Below are positions 61,306-64,000 of a DNA stretch of 64,000 nucleotides, in pieces (the first letter of the stretch is position 1; each line of letters opens with the position of its first letter). The position numbers were made by a program, and so were the translations under genes. This stretch comes from Oryzias latipes. Taxonomy: Eukaryota > Chordata > Actinopteri > Beloniformes > Adrianichthyidae. Under the pieces are notes generated by a model that saw only the letters and a list, made by a program, of their open reading frames with translations, ran no database searches and was not told where the DNA came from. The stretch lies in contig NC_019879.2 in the NCBI RefSeq assembly GCF_002234675.1, positions 25,976,773 through 26,040,772 on the forward strand, given 5' to 3'.

Positions 61306-64000
61306 ATGGAGGAAAAAGTAGAAATCCCTCTTGAGGATTTTCCATTCATTCAGCGATATAGAGAGGATCTGAGTGAAGTCATAAACAGCAAGTTCGGTTG
61401 TGTGGTCACCTTTGAAGGAGTGGACGGTGCTTTCAGTGGTACAAAGTACAGTAAGGCTCCGGTTAAACCAGAGAAAAGGTCTGAGCATACGCTGAGTTCT
61501 GGCGTGGTGGTTTCAGTCTGGAAGGCTGATCTCAGCTGTTTCGGTCCCGCTGAGGCTGTCGTAAATGCTGCTAACAGTCATCTCAGTCATGGAGGTGGTC
61601 TGGCTCAGGCTTTGTCTGATGCTGGTGGTCCTCAGATTCAACAAGACAGCCAAGATCATATCAAATATCACGGCCCCTTGAAAAAAGGAGATGCAGTTGT
61701 TTTGAATGCGGGGTTATTACCATACAAGAAGATAATTCACGCTGTGGGTCCTGATCTGTCATTTAACCCTAGTAGATCTGACGTAAAAGATGCTGAGCCA
61801 CTTTTGAGAAAAGCCATCGAGAACATCCTGAAAAGAGTGGCAGAAGAACGTCTGTCCTCTGTTGCTATACCTGCAGTAAGTTCTGGGTTATTCTACTACC
61901 CGCTGCCAGAATGTGCACAGACCATAGTGTCAACTGTGAAAAGTTATTTAGAGGGCCCGTCCAATGGAAAACATCGTCCCAAAGAGGTCTTCTTTGTCAA
62001 CAACGATGAGCCCACGGTCCGCGAAATGGAGAGGGCTTGTCGGCAAATCCTGGGGTCTGGACCATCTTCATACAGCAATGCGGTGCAGAACACCAGAGGT
62101 GCAAGCAGAGACCAAGATCTTACCGTCCAGATCGGACAAGTCTCTCTGACTCTGAAGATGGAATTAATTCAAGACCAGCAAGTAAGAAATGTCCTCATGC
62201 ATTGATGTCTGTACAGTTATGCTTTTAGTTTGAAGTAGTTCTTCTGAGTATCACAGGGTTCTTGTCGTTTTGAGCTTCGTTTATGGTCCAGGTGGACACC
62301 CCCACATTTTCTTTTTCTTCAAACAGCTTTAAAAAACATTCCACATCATGATATTGAGATGTAAAAAAAAAAAAGGATAATAAAGAAAATAACCTAAGGC
62401 AGATGTGTGGCAAATCAGTGAAGCTCTTGAGTCTTCATGTAAGGAGGCGGGAGTATCATGGTGTTGGGCTGTTTTTCAGAGGAGACGGGCTCACTGCACA
62501 TAGGAGACAGAAGCAAGAAAACTTTAGACGATAAATAATTAATGTTGCTGCTTTAATAAATCGTACAAATGCACATCGTGCTGAAAAAGTCAAATGATAC
62601 CAATTTCATCTGCTAACGACAAATGAAAATGCTGAGTTTGCTAGAAGCTACATAAGTGATCACACTTAATGAGGTGGACTTTCCGAAAGCGCCCATACTT
62701 TGCTTTGCTTTGCTTGGAACGGTTCACTCCACCGCTTTGTCCATTCATTTCTAATAATGAACACCTGGAAGGAGATTATCCCACCATTGTCCGGGTGAAT
62801 ACCCGATTCTGATTGGCTGCTGGGTGTGCATTAAAAAGTGATAACGCACAGGGATAATGCACACCTAAAAAAAGTAGTTCCGGTCACCTAGCTTAAATGC
62901 TCTGTATCACTGCACTGGCTTCTTTGAAACAAACTTTAGCTTCATCATCTGGACAAAGACAAGCAGAAAGCGGTGAACTTTCTCTCTGATCTGATGCTTT
63001 ATTTAACCCGTCATGACGGATGGTTCAGGCTTCCACAGCGTGTGTTAATTTCAGAAAATGCACACTTCGTCGGTCATTAACCCTTACAAACTACGAAGGA
63101 AAGGCTTTTTTCAAAGTAACTATATCCACAATGAATTCTTAGACCGCTTTACTGCAAGAAAAATCCACCATGAGGTTTTGATTTGGATTTGATACATTTC
63201 ATTTTAAGCATTTATTGTAGTCAACACAATAAAAGAAATCACATAGATGTATAAAACTTGTTATAGAAATGGTAAGGTGGGGTGGCCGTGGTGCAGAGGT
63301 AGAGCAGAGGTGTCGCCGCTTCAGCTGCTCCTGATGGTTATAGGTTGGCGCCTGTGCAGCAGCGGAGCCGCCATCTGTGTGTGTGCACGTGGGTGAATGG
63401 GACTGTGACTGTATGGTTTTTGTTGTTCCAGTTACCAACTGATATTTAGGCAATAAGATAGGACACCATTTGTGCTAATCTAACTAAAACAAACAAAGGG
63501 GAGTGATCTTAGTGAACTTTCCAGTCAAGAATCAAAGAAAAAGTCTGTTTTTGACTGATGTTTTTTGTTCTTTCAGACAGACGTCATTGTGAACACTGCT
63601 TCAGAAAACCGAGACCTAAAGCTTGGAGGAGTTTCTAAGGCTTTGCTGCAAAAAGCAGGTTCTAAAATGCAAAATGAATTGTACAGCGCAAAGCAAAACC
63701 GTTACATAATTTCCACAAAAGGCTACAACCTGATGTGTAAAGATGTTTATCACACATTTTGTGTTCACAAGCGGGATAGAGACTCACAGAAGGTAAAGTA
63801 AAAGTGTGTATTGGTGAGTGGAATCTTGCTGGAAATATCACGTGTAGTTACCATTTTTTTCTGTTTTCACAGATCCTTTCTCAGTCTGTAACTGAATGTT
63901 TATGGACAGCAGCATCAGCACAACACAAGTCCATCTCCTTTCCTGCTATTGGAACAGGAAACCTGGGATTCTCTGAGACTGAAGCTGCCCGCATCATGCT
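61306..64000 (+). CDS. parp9: PARP9 (BAL1)-like double macrodomain protein, 5' part
   Basis: Three exons are visible: 61306-62181, 63577-63792, and 63873 to beyond the window edge, giving 406 codons in frame. The start ATG is at 61306, just after acceptor CTTTCCGCAG. Residues ~20-40 (DLSEVINSKFGCVVTF) resemble the region before the first macrodomain of human PARP9. Macrodomain 1 spans ~68-250 with VVNAANSHLSHGGGLAQAL, IIHAVGP and VAIPAVSSGLFYYPL, an intact ADP-ribose pocket. Macrodomain 2 starts ~275 with DVIVNTASENRDLKLGGVSKAL (NAAN changed to NTAS, as human PARP9 also deviates), and SISFPAIGTGNLGF follows. The C-terminal catalytic domain expected for PARP9 is off the edge. PARP9 acts with DTX3L in DNA damage and interferon signalling. 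parp14 is the main alternative, but the N-terminus and the order of motifs favour parp9. Confidence 0.82.
62182..63576. other. parp9 intron between macrodomain exons
   Basis: No gene seen. Around 63,281-63,430 the sequence GTGGCCGTGGTGCAGAGGTAGAGC and what follows looks like a degenerate tRNA-like SINE head, but the B box is not convincing. Confidence 0.35.

Noticed and set aside
61165-61488. 107-codon minus-strand frame over the parp9 start
   Set aside because: Antisense to the first parp9 coding exon, which has clear macrodomain homology.
63281-63430. Possible tRNA gene or SINE head in a parp9 intron
   Set aside because: The A-box-like start is present but there is no acceptable B box or cloverleaf, so at most a degenerate repeat.

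Overview
This window is vertebrate nuclear DNA, almost certainly from a teleost fish. Genes have many short introns with GT/AG borders, the proteins are fish-like orthologues of human genes, and the spacers are AT-rich and full of small DNA transposons, an L2-like LINE remnant, tRNA-derived SINE debris and microsatellites. The repeats resemble those I associate with medaka and related acanthopterygians, but the species cannot be fixed from sequence alone.

Layout, left to right: rab20 (minus, 2 coding exons); a transposon-rich spacer with a small TE-derived ORF and a LINE 3' end; naxd (plus, 10 exons) with a Myb/SANT-like gene nested in its first intron on the same strand; ing1 (plus, 3 coding exons); ube2a (minus, 6 exons), tail-to-tail with ing1; ankrd10 (minus, 6 exons, about 15 kb, with a second possible 3' end); esyt3 (minus, 23 exons); and the 5' part of parp9 (plus), cut by the right edge. 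I rebuilt the exon chains by hand from splice sites, reading phase and protein similarity recalled from memory. Each of the six complete chains keeps frame from start to stop.

The left half matches the human 13q34 order RAB20-NAXD-(CARS2)-ING1-ANKRD10, with cars2 missing and ube2a inserted. The right half (esyt3, parp9) corresponds to genes on human 3q. The join lies between 40.0 and 43.1 kb. The genes are functionally unrelated housekeeping or immune genes: vesicle traffic, NAD(P)HX repair, chromatin reading, ubiquitin conjugation, ER-plasma membrane lipid transfer and interferon-linked ADP-ribosylation. No operon-like logic is expected.

Most interesting points: the Myb/SANT exons end in exactly the phase that would splice in frame into naxd exon 2; naxd intron 5 appears to be GC-AG; ankrd10 has two alternative 3' ends; a nested fold-back element sits in the rab20 intron; one TTAA-flanked MITE family has at least eight copies here; and three hAT-like elements keep recognisable 8-bp target duplications. 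I found no convincing previously undescribed multi-gene system.
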